A stretch of 64,000 nucleotides of DNA from Saccharopolyspora shandongensis. Its GTDB lineage: Bacteria; Actinomycetota; Actinomycetes; Mycobacteriales; Pseudonocardiaceae. The position numbers and the translations under genes were made by a program. A model generated the notes under the pieces. The model ran no database searches. It saw only the letters and a list, made by a program, of their open reading frames with translations, and was not told the DNA's origin. Shown here piece by piece: positions 24,976 through 33,800 of this stretch (position 1 is its first letter; the number at the start of each line of letters is the position of its first letter). The DNA is taken from positions 124,001 through 188,000 of the forward strand of contig NZ_FNOK01000001.1 of the NCBI RefSeq assembly GCF_900106995.1, given 5' to 3'.

Positions 24976-26255
24976 CGGTTCAGCGCGGGCAGCAGCGTCG
25001 GGATGGCTTCGGCCTGGAAATCGACGTCCACGTCGAACTCGTTGATCATCCCTTCCAGCACCAGCATCGACAGCAGCGGGAACACGAACTCCGGTGCCGC
25101 CGCCACCCCGGAGCGGCGCTGCAGGTCGAACAGCCGGGTGGCGAACGGGGCGAGCCGGAAGTCACCGGCCCGGCGCCCGGCGGTGGTCGCCACCAGGTCG
25201 ACGATGCCGGCGCGGAATCCCGGCAGATCGGCTTCCGGCGGCACGTGTTCGGCACTGCGCAGCACGACATCGGCGCACTCCGGCCCGCGCCCCAGCGACA
25301 TGTTCAGGAAGAACTCCGCGAACAGCCGCTTCACGCGCGGTTGCAACGGCACGACGAAGCCCGCATCGAGCAGCACGACGTTCCCGTCCGGATTGAGGTA
25401 GAGGTTGCCGGGGTGCATGTCGCAGTGCACCAGGCCGTCGACGAACAGCATCCGGTAGACGGCGTGCAGCACCTGGCGCACCAGTTCGCGCCGCTGCTCG
25501 CGGGTGAAGCTGTCCGGACCGAAACGCCGCAGGCCGGGCACGAACTCCATGACCAGCGCACCGTCTCCGCAGGCGGCGGGGATCGGAGCGGGAATCCGCA
25601 GCCGCGCGAAGTCGCCCAGGTTCGCGCGCAGGGTCCGCAGCGCCTGCGCCTCCAGATCCAGGTCGAGCTGCCGCCGGATCGCCTGGGACACCTGGTCGAC
25701 GATGCGGGCCGCGGGCACCCGTCGCATCGCGGGCAGCCGCTGCACCAGCCCGGCGCCGGCGGCGACCAGCCGCAGATCGGCACCGATGAGCCGGTGCAGG
25801 CCCGGCCGGCGCAGCTTGACCGCCACCTCGGTGCTGTCGTGCAGTTCCGCCCGGTAGACGCAGGCGATGCTGCCGCTGGCGACCGCCGTGGCGTCGAACC
25901 GGCGAAACGGCCATTCCCGCTGGACGGGGTATGCGCGGTGCAGCGCCTTCACCGCCTGCGGGCGGGACATCGGGCGCACCTGGTCGTGCAAGCCGCCCAT
26001 CGCGTCGCACCACTTCGGGGCGAGCAGGTCACGGCGGGTGCTGAGCAGCTGGGCGCCCTTCACGAACGCCGGGCCGAGGTCGGCGACCAGCTCGGCCAGC
26101 CCGCCGGAACCGTTCGGCTCCTGCCGCGCCAGCGTGCGGCGCGCGAGCACCCGGCCGCCGTGCCGCAAAGCCGTTGCGGCGATCACGGCGGACCGCAACG
26201 CGAGGTGCCGCTTTCGCACTCCCGGCGCGGGGACGTCGTCCCGATCGTCTGACAC
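24972..26255 (-). CDS. ABC1/UbiB-type atypical kinase, copy 1
   Basis: A 427-residue UbiB/ADCK-family protein. The family's KxGQ motif appears as FVKGAQLLSTRRD (Lys66; Gly-Ala-Gln in place of xGQ), with the Ala-rich nucleotide loop VASGSIACVYRA, the lysine strand EVAVKLRRPG, the catalytic HCDMHPGN (277-284) and LLDAGF. Members support quinone or isoprenoid lipid biosynthesis through ATPase activity. GTG start 26255 has GGGAGGTAGC upstream. A paralogue is at 44096-45406. Why an enediyne cluster should need two such kinases is unclear; handling of a hydrophobic intermediate is one guess. Confidence 0.88.
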   Translation of the reverse strand: MSDDRDDVPAPGVRKRHLALRSAVIAATALRHGGRVLARRTLARQEPNGSGGLAELVADLGPAFVKGAQLLSTRRDLLAPKWCDAMGGLHDQVRPMSRPQAVKALHRAYPVQREWPFRRFDATAVASGSIACVYRAELHDSTEVAVKLRRPGLHRLIGADLRLVAAGAGLVQRLPAMRRVPAARIVDQVSQAIRRQLDLDLEAQALRTLRANLGDFARLRIPAPIPAACGDGALVMEFVPGLRRFGPDSFTREQRRELVRQVLHAVYRMLFVDGLVHCDMHPGNLYLNPDGNVVLLDAGFVVPLQPRVKRLFAEFFLNMSLGRGPECADVVLRSAEHVPPEADLPGFRAGIVDLVATTAGRRAGDFRLAPFATRLFDLQRRSGVAAAPEFVFPLLSMLVLEGMINEFDVDVDFQAEAIPTLLPALNR

Positions 26256-26693
26256 CGCTACCTCCCGACTCCCCGGAATCCGCCGCGCAACGCGGGACGG
26301 ATGTCGTCAATGTCGAGCAATGGCAGAAATCGCTTTACTTTTACTAATCATTCTCGGGCAGCACCGGCCACCGAGCACAGTCCCCCACGAGACCTCCCCT
26401 GTCCCGTCACGCCTTCGGCACACCCCAGAGCAGATGCGATCCGGACACTCGCGGTAACGTAGCGCACCGTCACAGCTCGCGTCGAGCGCCGTTCGGACGC
26501 AACCGATCCAGTACCTCCATCCGACTGAAATCATCCGCATTTGCTGGCACTTCACGACTCCTCAAGGGGACTCGGAGCCGCTTGCGCCGATGCCGCAGAG
26601 CTCGGCGGCGAATGCGCTGCGCGACATCGGCGCCGCCGGCGGAGCGCATCGACTAGGCCGACAAGGGCCTTCCCCAGCAGGGCTGATCACCCC

Positions 26694-26723
26694 TTGACAC
26701 CCCCGCGAACACCAATGTAGGAA
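26694..26723 (+). promoter_or_regulatory. Promoter of the enediyne core operon
   Basis: A consensus -35 TTGACA (26694-26699) and a -10 like TAGGAA (26718-26723) are 18 bp apart. It is the best vegetative-type promoter in the window and lies 185 bp before the GTG of unbL. Confidence 0.6.
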
Positions 26724-26736
26724 ATAGTAGTGACTG

Positions 26737-26757
26737 GGAGCAGTTGATATCTGCTCC
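26737..26757 (+). promoter_or_regulatory. Inverted repeat just downstream of the core promoter
   Basis: GGAGCAG (26737-26743) and CTGCTCC (26751-26757) are a perfect 7-bp inverted repeat with a 7-bp AT-rich spacer. It starts 13 bp after the -10 box, so it spans or follows the transcription start. It could be a repressor site or a leader hairpin. Confidence 0.5.
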
Positions 26758-26908
26758 GGATCCCGGCGAGAACGGGCGCACGGCCCGCAGGGCCCGCCGC
26801 GCCCGGGAGGCACGCGACTATCGGCGAAGCCGAACTCCGGGACAGCGGCCGCGACCGCGAGCTCCGCACACTGGGACGCACTCCTTCATTGCCGCGCTGG
26901 AGGAATAC

Positions 26909-27892
26909 GTGATTTCTCCGCCCGACCGCACCCGTTCGCACCTACCCGAGGACACCGATCGATCCGCGCCGGACCATCGCCGGCCACCCAGGATCTTGCG
27001 GCTGCCGATGGGCATGGCCGATTTCGCCCACCGCGGTTTCCGAGTGGACCGCCCGGAAAACCGAGCGCTGCTGGAAGAACACGCGCGATCCTTCCTGCGC
27101 GGCTTCAACCTGGCCGTGTCGAACTGGCGGTACCCGCATCCGGCATTGGCCGATTTGCCCGATGAGGAAAGGGGATTCGCCTACGAGGGCGCGGCGATGC
27201 ACGCCGGGATCCGGGATCTCGCCACCTTCGGCCGGGCGCGCGCGCTGCACCGGCTGCTGGCCGGCCCCGGCGCCGCCTACGTCCACCTGATCCACGTAGG
27301 AGTGGGCTGGGCGCTGGCACCGCTGCGGATCCCGCTGCCGGTGCCGGTTCCCGCGACGCCGCTGCTGCGCTGGCTGGCGCTGGACGGCGCGGGCTTCGCG
27401 GAGTGCTTCTTCGCCGGTCCGGCCAGGCTGCGCAAGGCCTGCGCGAACCCGGACGACGAACGCCGCCAGGCCCGCATCGCCGGTTGCGGCCGGGCACTGT
27501 GGTTCATCGAATGCGCCGATCTGGACGGAATCCGGCACCGGATATCCACTGTGGACGAAAAGGCCCGGCCGCACCTGTGGTCCGGTGTCGGCCTGGCTTC
27601 CTGCTACGCGGGCGGCCTCGACGCGGCCGGATTCCGCGCGCTGCGGGAGGCCAGCGGCCCGCACTGGGCGCACTTCGGACAGGGCTGCCTGTTCGGAATC
27701 GCCGCTCGGGCGCGATCGGGCATCGTGCCCGAACACACCGCGCTCGGCGCCAGGACCCTGTTCGCCGCCGACGTGGAAAGCGCCGCCGGGTGGACCGACC
27801 TGGCCGCCGACGGTCTCGACGGCAGCACCGCGATCGCGGCCTACACCGAGTGGAAAACGCGGTTGCGGCGCGCAGTGCTCGACAACTCCTGA
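26909..27892 (+). CDS. unbL: Enediyne biosynthesis protein UnbL (E4), DUF1702
   Basis: A 327-residue DUF1702 protein, one of the conserved enediyne cassette proteins (E4/UnbL). Its exact reaction is unknown; it is needed with E3 and E5 for warhead formation. Recognisable parts are the N-terminal FAHRGFRVDRPENRALLEEH, the ALHRLLAGPGAAYVHLIHVG stretch and the GQGCLFGIAARAR region. GTG 26909 was chosen because GGAGGA lies just upstream; the frame stays open to 26744 but that part is Arg-rich and has no start signal. It is first in the core operon, 30 bp before unbV. Confidence 0.9.
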   Translation: MISPPDRTRSHLPEDTDRSAPDHRRPPRILRLPMGMADFAHRGFRVDRPENRALLEEHARSFLRGFNLAVSNWRYPHPALADLPDEERGFAYEGAAMHAGIRDLATFGRARALHRLLAGPGAAYVHLIHVGVGWALAPLRIPLPVPVPATPLLRWLALDGAGFAECFFAGPARLRKACANPDDERRQARIAGCGRALWFIECADLDGIRHRISTVDEKARPHLWSGVGLASCYAGGLDAAGFRALREASGPHWAHFGQGCLFGIAARARSGIVPEHTALGARTLFAADVESAAGWTDLAADGLDGSTAIAAYTEWKTRLRRAVLDNS

Positions 27893-27922
27893 CCCGGCAC
27901 CCGACCTTGGAGGTTTACGCCC

Positions 27923-29809
27923 ATGCCGAGCTCGCTGCGCCGCGCGCTTCCGGCCGCCGTCGGCCTGCTGCTCTGCCTCGCACTCGGACTGCTCACCGTC
28001 CGCCCAGCTCTCAGCGACGCCGACACTCGCGATCTATCAGGGGGTTTCGGCTTCGAATCGGTGCCGATCAACGCGCCACCGCCGAACGCGCGCACGGACC
28101 GCACCGTGGCTCCCGGCCTGGAGCACATCCGCGGCTGGATCTCCGCCGTCGGCGCCTCCGTGGGCCTGGCGGATCTGCGCGGGCTGGGCCGCTCCGGAGA
28201 CGCCTGCCTGGTCGATCCGCGCGATGACTCGGTGACCGTCTTCCCGGTGCCGCGCAGCGGCGGCCCGCAGTACGAGCCGTTCCGGCTGCGGCCGGACGGG
28301 CTCCGCCAGGACGCCACGATGGCCCCGATGGGTTGCGTGCCGGCGGATCTGGATGAGGACGGCGACCAGGACATCCTGGTCTACTACTGGGGGCGCTCGC
28401 CGGTGCTGTTCCTGAACACCGGCCGGCTGGATCCGACCGGGTTCCGCCCGGTGGAGCTGGTGGACCCGATGGAGGTCTGGAACTCCACCGCGGTCAACGT
28501 CGGCGACGTCGACGGCGACGGCCACCTGGATGTCCTGGTGGGCAACTACTTCCCCGACGGCGCCAAGGTGCTGGACCCGGCGGCGGCCGACGATCCGCGG
28601 ATGCGGATGCAGGACTCGATGGGCAAGGCGCGCAACGCCGGGACCAACAAGCTGCTGCTGACCACGCCGACCGGCCGACCCGACGACAAGCCGCGGCTGG
28701 TCGACGCCAGCAACGCGCTGCCGGACGCCTCGGCGCGGTCCTGGACGCTGTCGATCGGGCTGCAGAACCTCGCCGACCGGATGCTGCCGGACCTGTACTT
28801 CGCCAACGACTTCGGGCCCGACCAGCTGCTGGTCAACTCCTCGACGCCGGGCCAGGTCCGGCTCACCCAGGTCGACGGGCGGCGCGACGTCACCACGCCG
28901 CGCTCCGAGGTGCTCGGCCACGACTCCTTCAAGGGCATGGGGGTCAACTACAGCTACTCCCGCGGGCAGCGGTTGCCGATGGTGGTGGTCAGCAACATCA
29001 CCACCCCGTTCGCGCTGCAGGAGAGCAACTTCGCGTTCATCCCGACCGGCGAGCCGGCGGACCTGCGGCGCGGCGAGCTGCCCTTCGACGAGCGCGCCGA
29101 GGAGCTCGGGCTGGCCCGCGGCGGCTGGTCGTGGGACATCAAGGTCGGGGACTTCGACAACTCCGGCACCGACGAGCTGCTGCAGGCCACCGGGTTCCTC
29201 AAGGGCGAGCGCGACCGGTGGCCCGAGCTGCAGGAACTCGCGATGGGCAACGACGAGCTGCTGCGGTACCCGGGGGCGTGGCCGAAGTTCCGGGCGGGCG
29301 ACGACATCTCCGGACACGAGCACAACCCGTTCTGGGTCCGCGCCGGCGACGGCCGCTTCCACGACCTCGCCGTCGCGGCGGGCATCGGCGCGCCGGATGT
29401 CACGCGCGGTTTCGCGCTCGGCGACGTCAACGGCGACGGCCTGCTGGACGCGCTGGTCGCCAACCAGTGGGAGGATTCGCGCCTGCTGCTCAACACCGCG
29501 CGCGGCGCCCCACCGGCCGCCGACCTGCGGTTGCTGCGGCCCGCCGCGGCCGGCGGCCAGACCCCGGCGATCGGCGCCGAAGCGGTGCTCTCCTTCCCCG
29601 ACGGCGAACAGCGCGCACAGCTCTACCCCGCCAACGGGCACGCCGGGGTGTCCGACTCGACGCTGCACTTCGGGCTGCCGGACGGCCGCGCCGTGCCGGC
29701 CGCGATCACCTGGCGCGACGGCACCGCCGTGCACACCGCCCGGATCGACATCGGTCCGGGAACGCACACCGTGTTGCTGAACCCCGACGGAACGGCGGTC
29801 ATCCGATGA
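27923..29809 (+). CDS. unbV: Enediyne biosynthesis protein UnbV (E3), FG-GAP/ASPIC domain
   Basis: A 628-residue secreted or membrane-anchored protein. Residues about 7-32 form a signal peptide or anchor (RRALPAAVGLLLCLALGLL). FG-GAP/VCBS beta-propeller repeats follow, with calcium-type loops DLDEDGDQDI, DVDGDGHLDV and DVNGDGLLDA. The C-terminal 80 residues are the ASPIC/UnbV domain (STLHFGLPDG...VPAAITW). E3/UnbV is part of the universal enediyne cassette; its chemistry is unknown. It overlaps unbU by ATGA. A surface location for an enediyne pathway protein is notable but typical of this family. Confidence 0.92.
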   Translation: MPSSLRRALPAAVGLLLCLALGLLTVRPALSDADTRDLSGGFGFESVPINAPPPNARTDRTVAPGLEHIRGWISAVGASVGLADLRGLGRSGDACLVDPRDDSVTVFPVPRSGGPQYEPFRLRPDGLRQDATMAPMGCVPADLDEDGDQDILVYYWGRSPVLFLNTGRLDPTGFRPVELVDPMEVWNSTAVNVGDVDGDGHLDVLVGNYFPDGAKVLDPAAADDPRMRMQDSMGKARNAGTNKLLLTTPTGRPDDKPRLVDASNALPDASARSWTLSIGLQNLADRMLPDLYFANDFGPDQLLVNSSTPGQVRLTQVDGRRDVTTPRSEVLGHDSFKGMGVNYSYSRGQRLPMVVVSNITTPFALQESNFAFIPTGEPADLRRGELPFDERAEELGLARGGWSWDIKVGDFDNSGTDELLQATGFLKGERDRWPELQELAMGNDELLRYPGAWPKFRAGDDISGHEHNPFWVRAGDGRFHDLAVAAGIGAPDVTRGFALGDVNGDGLLDALVANQWEDSRLLLNTARGAPPAADLRLLRPAAAGGQTPAIGAEAVLSFPDGEQRAQLYPANGHAGVSDSTLHFGLPDGRAVPAAITWRDGTAVHTARIDIGPGTHTVLLNPDGTAVIR

Positions 29810-30780
29810 CGAGCACCGCACCGACCACCACCCGCCAGCCCTCCCTCGACGAGCCCGATCCGGCGCCGCCGCCACCGGTGGACAAGCGGATCAAGGCCCT
29901 GCGCCGGTTCGCCGTCTCGATCACCGTCTTCAACATCGCGGGGCACACCGTGCTCGGGTTCGAGCAGTCCCCGATCACCCCGGTCGCCGCGGTGCTGACC
30001 AGCTACGCCGTCGCGTTCCTGCTGGAGTTCCTGGACAGCCGGGCGCGCGACGTCCGGCCCGCCTACCTGGGCGGCACGCAGGCCGCGGTGAACTTCCTGC
30101 TGCCGGCCCACATCACCGCCCTGGCCTGCGCGATGCTGCTGTACGGCAACAGCTCGTTGTGGCCGTACCTGTTCGCCGTGGTGGTGGCCAACACGAGCAA
30201 GTACGTCGTGCGCATCCAGGTGGCGGGCCGGCTTCGGCACGTGCTCAACCCGTCCAACTTCGGCATCGTGGTGACGCTGCTGCTGTTCCCGTGGGTGGGG
30301 ATCGCGCCGCCGTACCACTTCACCAACTTCCCCACCGGCACCGTCGACTGGCTGATCCCGCTGGGCGTGCTGATACTCGGCACCATGATCAACGCCAAGC
30401 TCACGGGCAAGGTCCCGCTGATCCTCGGCTGGGTCGGCGGGTTCGCCGCGCAGGCCGTGCTGCGCTGGCTGCTGCTGGACCACTCGCTGGTGGCGGCGCT
30501 GCTGCCGATGACCGGCGTGGCATTCGTCCTCTACACGAACTACATGATCACCGATCCGGGCACCACTCCGGTGAAGTCCCGCAACCAGGCCCTTTTCGGC
30601 GCCTGCACCGCGCTCGTCTACGGCGTGCTGGTCGTCTCCGGCGTGGTGTTCGGGCTCTTCTTCGCGCTGGTGATCACCTGCGTCCTGCGCGGCGCGGTCC
30701 TGCTGCTGGCGCGGGCCGCCGCGACCCGGGAGCGGCCCGCGCCGGTGCGCGAGCGGCAGCCGCTCGACCCGGTCCGTTGA
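29806..30780 (+). CDS. unbU: Enediyne biosynthesis membrane protein UnbU (E5)
   Basis: A 324-residue polytopic membrane protein related to the NQR2/RnfD family, which in redox complexes binds flavin and moves electrons across the membrane. About eight hydrophobic segments follow a Pro-rich cytosolic N terminus. A conserved basic and proline region, RLRHVLNPSNFGIV, and YMITDPGTTPVKSRNQALFG are diagnostic of the RnfD-like fold. E5/UnbU is a cassette member of unknown activity; electron supply for polyene or diyne formation is a common suggestion. It starts within the unbV stop and ends 20 bp before the PKS gene. Confidence 0.92.
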   Translation: MTSTAPTTTRQPSLDEPDPAPPPPVDKRIKALRRFAVSITVFNIAGHTVLGFEQSPITPVAAVLTSYAVAFLLEFLDSRARDVRPAYLGGTQAAVNFLLPAHITALACAMLLYGNSSLWPYLFAVVVANTSKYVVRIQVAGRLRHVLNPSNFGIVVTLLLFPWVGIAPPYHFTNFPTGTVDWLIPLGVLILGTMINAKLTGKVPLILGWVGGFAAQAVLRWLLLDHSLVAALLPMTGVAFVLYTNYMITDPGTTPVKSRNQALFGACTALVYGVLVVSGVVFGLFFALVITCVLRGAVLLLARAAATRERPAPVRERQPLDPVR

Positions 30781-30800
30781 GCACCGAACGGGAGGTTGGC

Positions 30801-33800
30801 ATGGAAGGGATCGCCGTGGTCGGCATCGGCTGCCGGTACCCGGACGCCACCGGGCCGGAAGAGCTGTGGCAGAACGTGCTCGGCCGCCGCAGGGCGTTCC
30901 GCGCGCTGCCCGGCGAGCGGTTGGCGGCCGGCTACCGCGGCGGCCCGCACGAGCCCGATCTCACCTACGTCGACCGGGCCGCCCTGCTGCGGGACTGGGA
31001 ATTCGACCGGAGCCGCTTCGGGGTGCCGGGCGCGCTGCACCGGGCGGCGGACCACACCCACTGGCTGGCGCTGGAGACCGCCGCCGCGGCGCTGGCCGAC
31101 GCCGCCCGCCCGGACGGCGACGGGCTGGACCGCGCCACGACCGGCGTGATCATCGGCAATTCGCTGACCGGCGAGTTCACCAGGGCGGGCACCCTGCGGA
31201 CGCGGTGGCCGTTCGTGCGGGACGCCGCGGCGACGGCGCTGCACCGCAGCGGGGTCGCCGACGACGTGGCCGCCGAAGTCGTGAGCCGGCTGGCGGAGCT
31301 GGTGAAGTCGCCGTTCCCGGTGCCCGGCGACGAGTCGCTGGCCGGGGCGCTGAGCAACACCATCGCCGGACGGATCTGCAACCACTTCGACTTCCACGGC
31401 ACCGGGTACACAGTGGACGGTGCGTGCTCGTCGAGCCTGCTGGCCGTCATGGCGGCCTGCCGGGCGCTGAGCACCGGAGAGCTGGACTTCGCCCTGGCCG
31501 GCGGCGTGGACCTGAGCCTCGATCCGTTCGAGCTGGTGGGCTTCGCCCGGCTGGGCGCGCTGGCCACCGATCGGATGCGCATCTACGACCGCGCGCCAAC
31601 GGGCTTCCTGCCCGGCGAAGGCTGCGGCATCGTGGCGCTGGCGCGCGCCGCCGACGCCGAACGGCTGGGCATGCGCGTGTACGCGCGCGTCGCCGGCTGG
31701 GGCAGCTCGTCGGACGGCGCGGGCGGGCTCACCCGGCCCGCCGAGCACGGGCAGGCGCTGGCGTTGCGCCGCGCCTACCGGATGGCCGGGATCCGGCCCG
31801 ATGCGGTCGAGATGGTGGAGGGGCACGGTACCGGCACCGCGGTCGGCGACGCGGTGGAGCTGGCCGCGTTGACCGAGGTGCGCGGGGCCGGTGCGGCAAA
31901 GGCCGCGCTGGGCAGCGTGAAGGCCAACATCGGCCACACCAAGGCCGCCGCCGGGGTCGCGGGGCTGATCAAGGCCGCGCTCGCCGCGCACCACGGCGTG
32001 CTGCCGCCGACCACCGGCTGCGAGGCTCCGCACGAACTGCTGGATCGCGCGACCACGCCGCTGCGGGTGCTCACCGGGGCGCAGCCGTGGGATTCGCCGA
32101 AGCGGCTGGCGGCGGTGTCGTCGATGGGGTTCGGCGGCATCAACGCGCACGTCGTGCTCGAAGCCGGCGGCGGGCGCACGCGGCGCCGGATGCCACCGGA
32201 GGTGCTGCAGTGGTCCGCGCCGCTCCCGGAGCACGAGATCGTGCTGGTGGCGGGCCGCGACGAAACCGAACTCGCGCACCGGCTCGACGTCCTCGCCCCG
32301 ATCGCCGAGCGGCTCAGCGATGCCGAGCTGCACGACCTCGCGGCCACCCAGCGGCAGGAGGTGGGCGCGGTGCGCGCGGCGCTGGTCGCCGACCATCCGG
32401 CGGCGCTGGCCGATGCCGCGCGCGCCGCCCGCCGCGGGCTGCGGGGCTGGGACCGGCGGCTCGGTTTCGACGAGCAGGCCGGTTACGCGCTCGGTGCCGA
32501 CGAGATCCGGGTGGGCCTGCTGTTCCCCGGGCAGGCGGCGCCGGTGCGAACCGAGCTGCCCGGCTGGGCGGCCCGGATGCTGGTCCCGGACCTGCCCGCG
32601 GTGGACGAGTCCGAAGTGGACACCCGGCTGGCGCAGCCCGCCATCGTCCGGCAGTCGCTGGCCGGGCTGGCCTGGCTCAACCGGCTGGACTGCCGGGCCA
32701 CCGCCGTGGCCGGGCACAGCCTCGGCGAGATCAGCGCGCTCGTCTGGGCCGGCGCGTTCACCGCCGGAGCGGGGCTTCGGTTCGCGGCCGAGCGCGGGCG
32801 CATCATGGCCGAGCACGGCACGCCGGACAGCGGCATGGCCGGGCTGACGGCCACCGCCGAGCAGGCCGAACGGCTGCTCGACGGCACCGCTGCGGTGATC
32901 GCCGGCTACAACGGCCCGGAGCAGATCGTGATCTCCGGCCCCACTCCCGATGTGCTGGCCGTCGTCCGGCGGGCCGCCGAGCACGGCATCGCCGCGACGC
33001 GATTACCCGTCTCGCACGGGTTCCACAGCCCCGCGATGCTGGGCGCGGTCGAGCCGCTGCGGCGGGCCCTGCGGGACTTCGAGTTCGACGCGCTCGCAGG
33101 CACCGTGCTGTCCACCATCACCGGCGCCGAACTTCCCGCCGGCGCGGCGATTCCCGAGCTGCTGGTCGAGCAGCTGACCCGGCCGGTGCGGTTCACCGCC
33201 GCGCTCGAACGCCTCGCGGCCCGCTGCGACCTGCTGGTCGAGACCGGTCCCGGCACCATCCTGTCCGGCCTGGCCCGGTCCGCCACCGCGATCCCGGCGA
33301 TCAGCTTGGACTGCGGCGGCCCGGCCCGGCGGCATGCGTTCGCGACCGCCGTGCTCGCCGCCGGTGGCGCGGCCGATCTCGGCCCGTGGTTCGCCGACCG
33401 GCGGTTCCGGACGGTCCGGGCGGATGCGATGCCCCGGCTGCTGGCCAACCCCTGCGAGCAACCCGCCGACCGCGTCGAAGGCGCCGTCTTGGCGGCAGTT
33501 TCAATTGAAACTGCCGTTCTCGGTGCCCCGCCCGAGCACCCACAGCTGCCCGCCGAGCCGCTGCCTGCGCTCATCGAGCACCTCGCGGCGCAGCTGGAGC
33601 TGCCCGCCGAATCGATCGGCCCGGGCAGTTCGCTGCTCGGCGACCTGCACCTGAACTCCCTGCAGGTGGTGCAGATCGTCGGCAGGGTGGCCGGCGCGCT
33701 CGGCAAGCGGCCGCCGAACTCCCCGCTGTCGCTGGCGGATGCCACGGTCGGCGAAGCGGCCGCCGTGCTCGCCGAGCTCGACGCGGATACCGCCGACGGC

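Larger units (their letters stand above)
26256..26908. other. Intergenic divergent control region of the enediyne core operon
   Basis: This 653-bp stretch between the UbiB-like gene (minus) and unbL (plus) has no convincing gene. Its left part has an AT-rich island (about 26333-26352) that may serve the UbiB-KR promoter. The right part has the core promoter at 26694-26723, an inverted repeat at 26737-26757 and a leader of about 180 nt running to the unbL start. Short open frames here lack start signals and codon bias. Confidence 0.6.

Noticed and set aside
26307..26813. Two short minus-strand frames in the core operon control region
   Set aside because: No ribosome site, no recognisable domain, and composition unlike coding sequence here; better explained as promoter and leader DNA.
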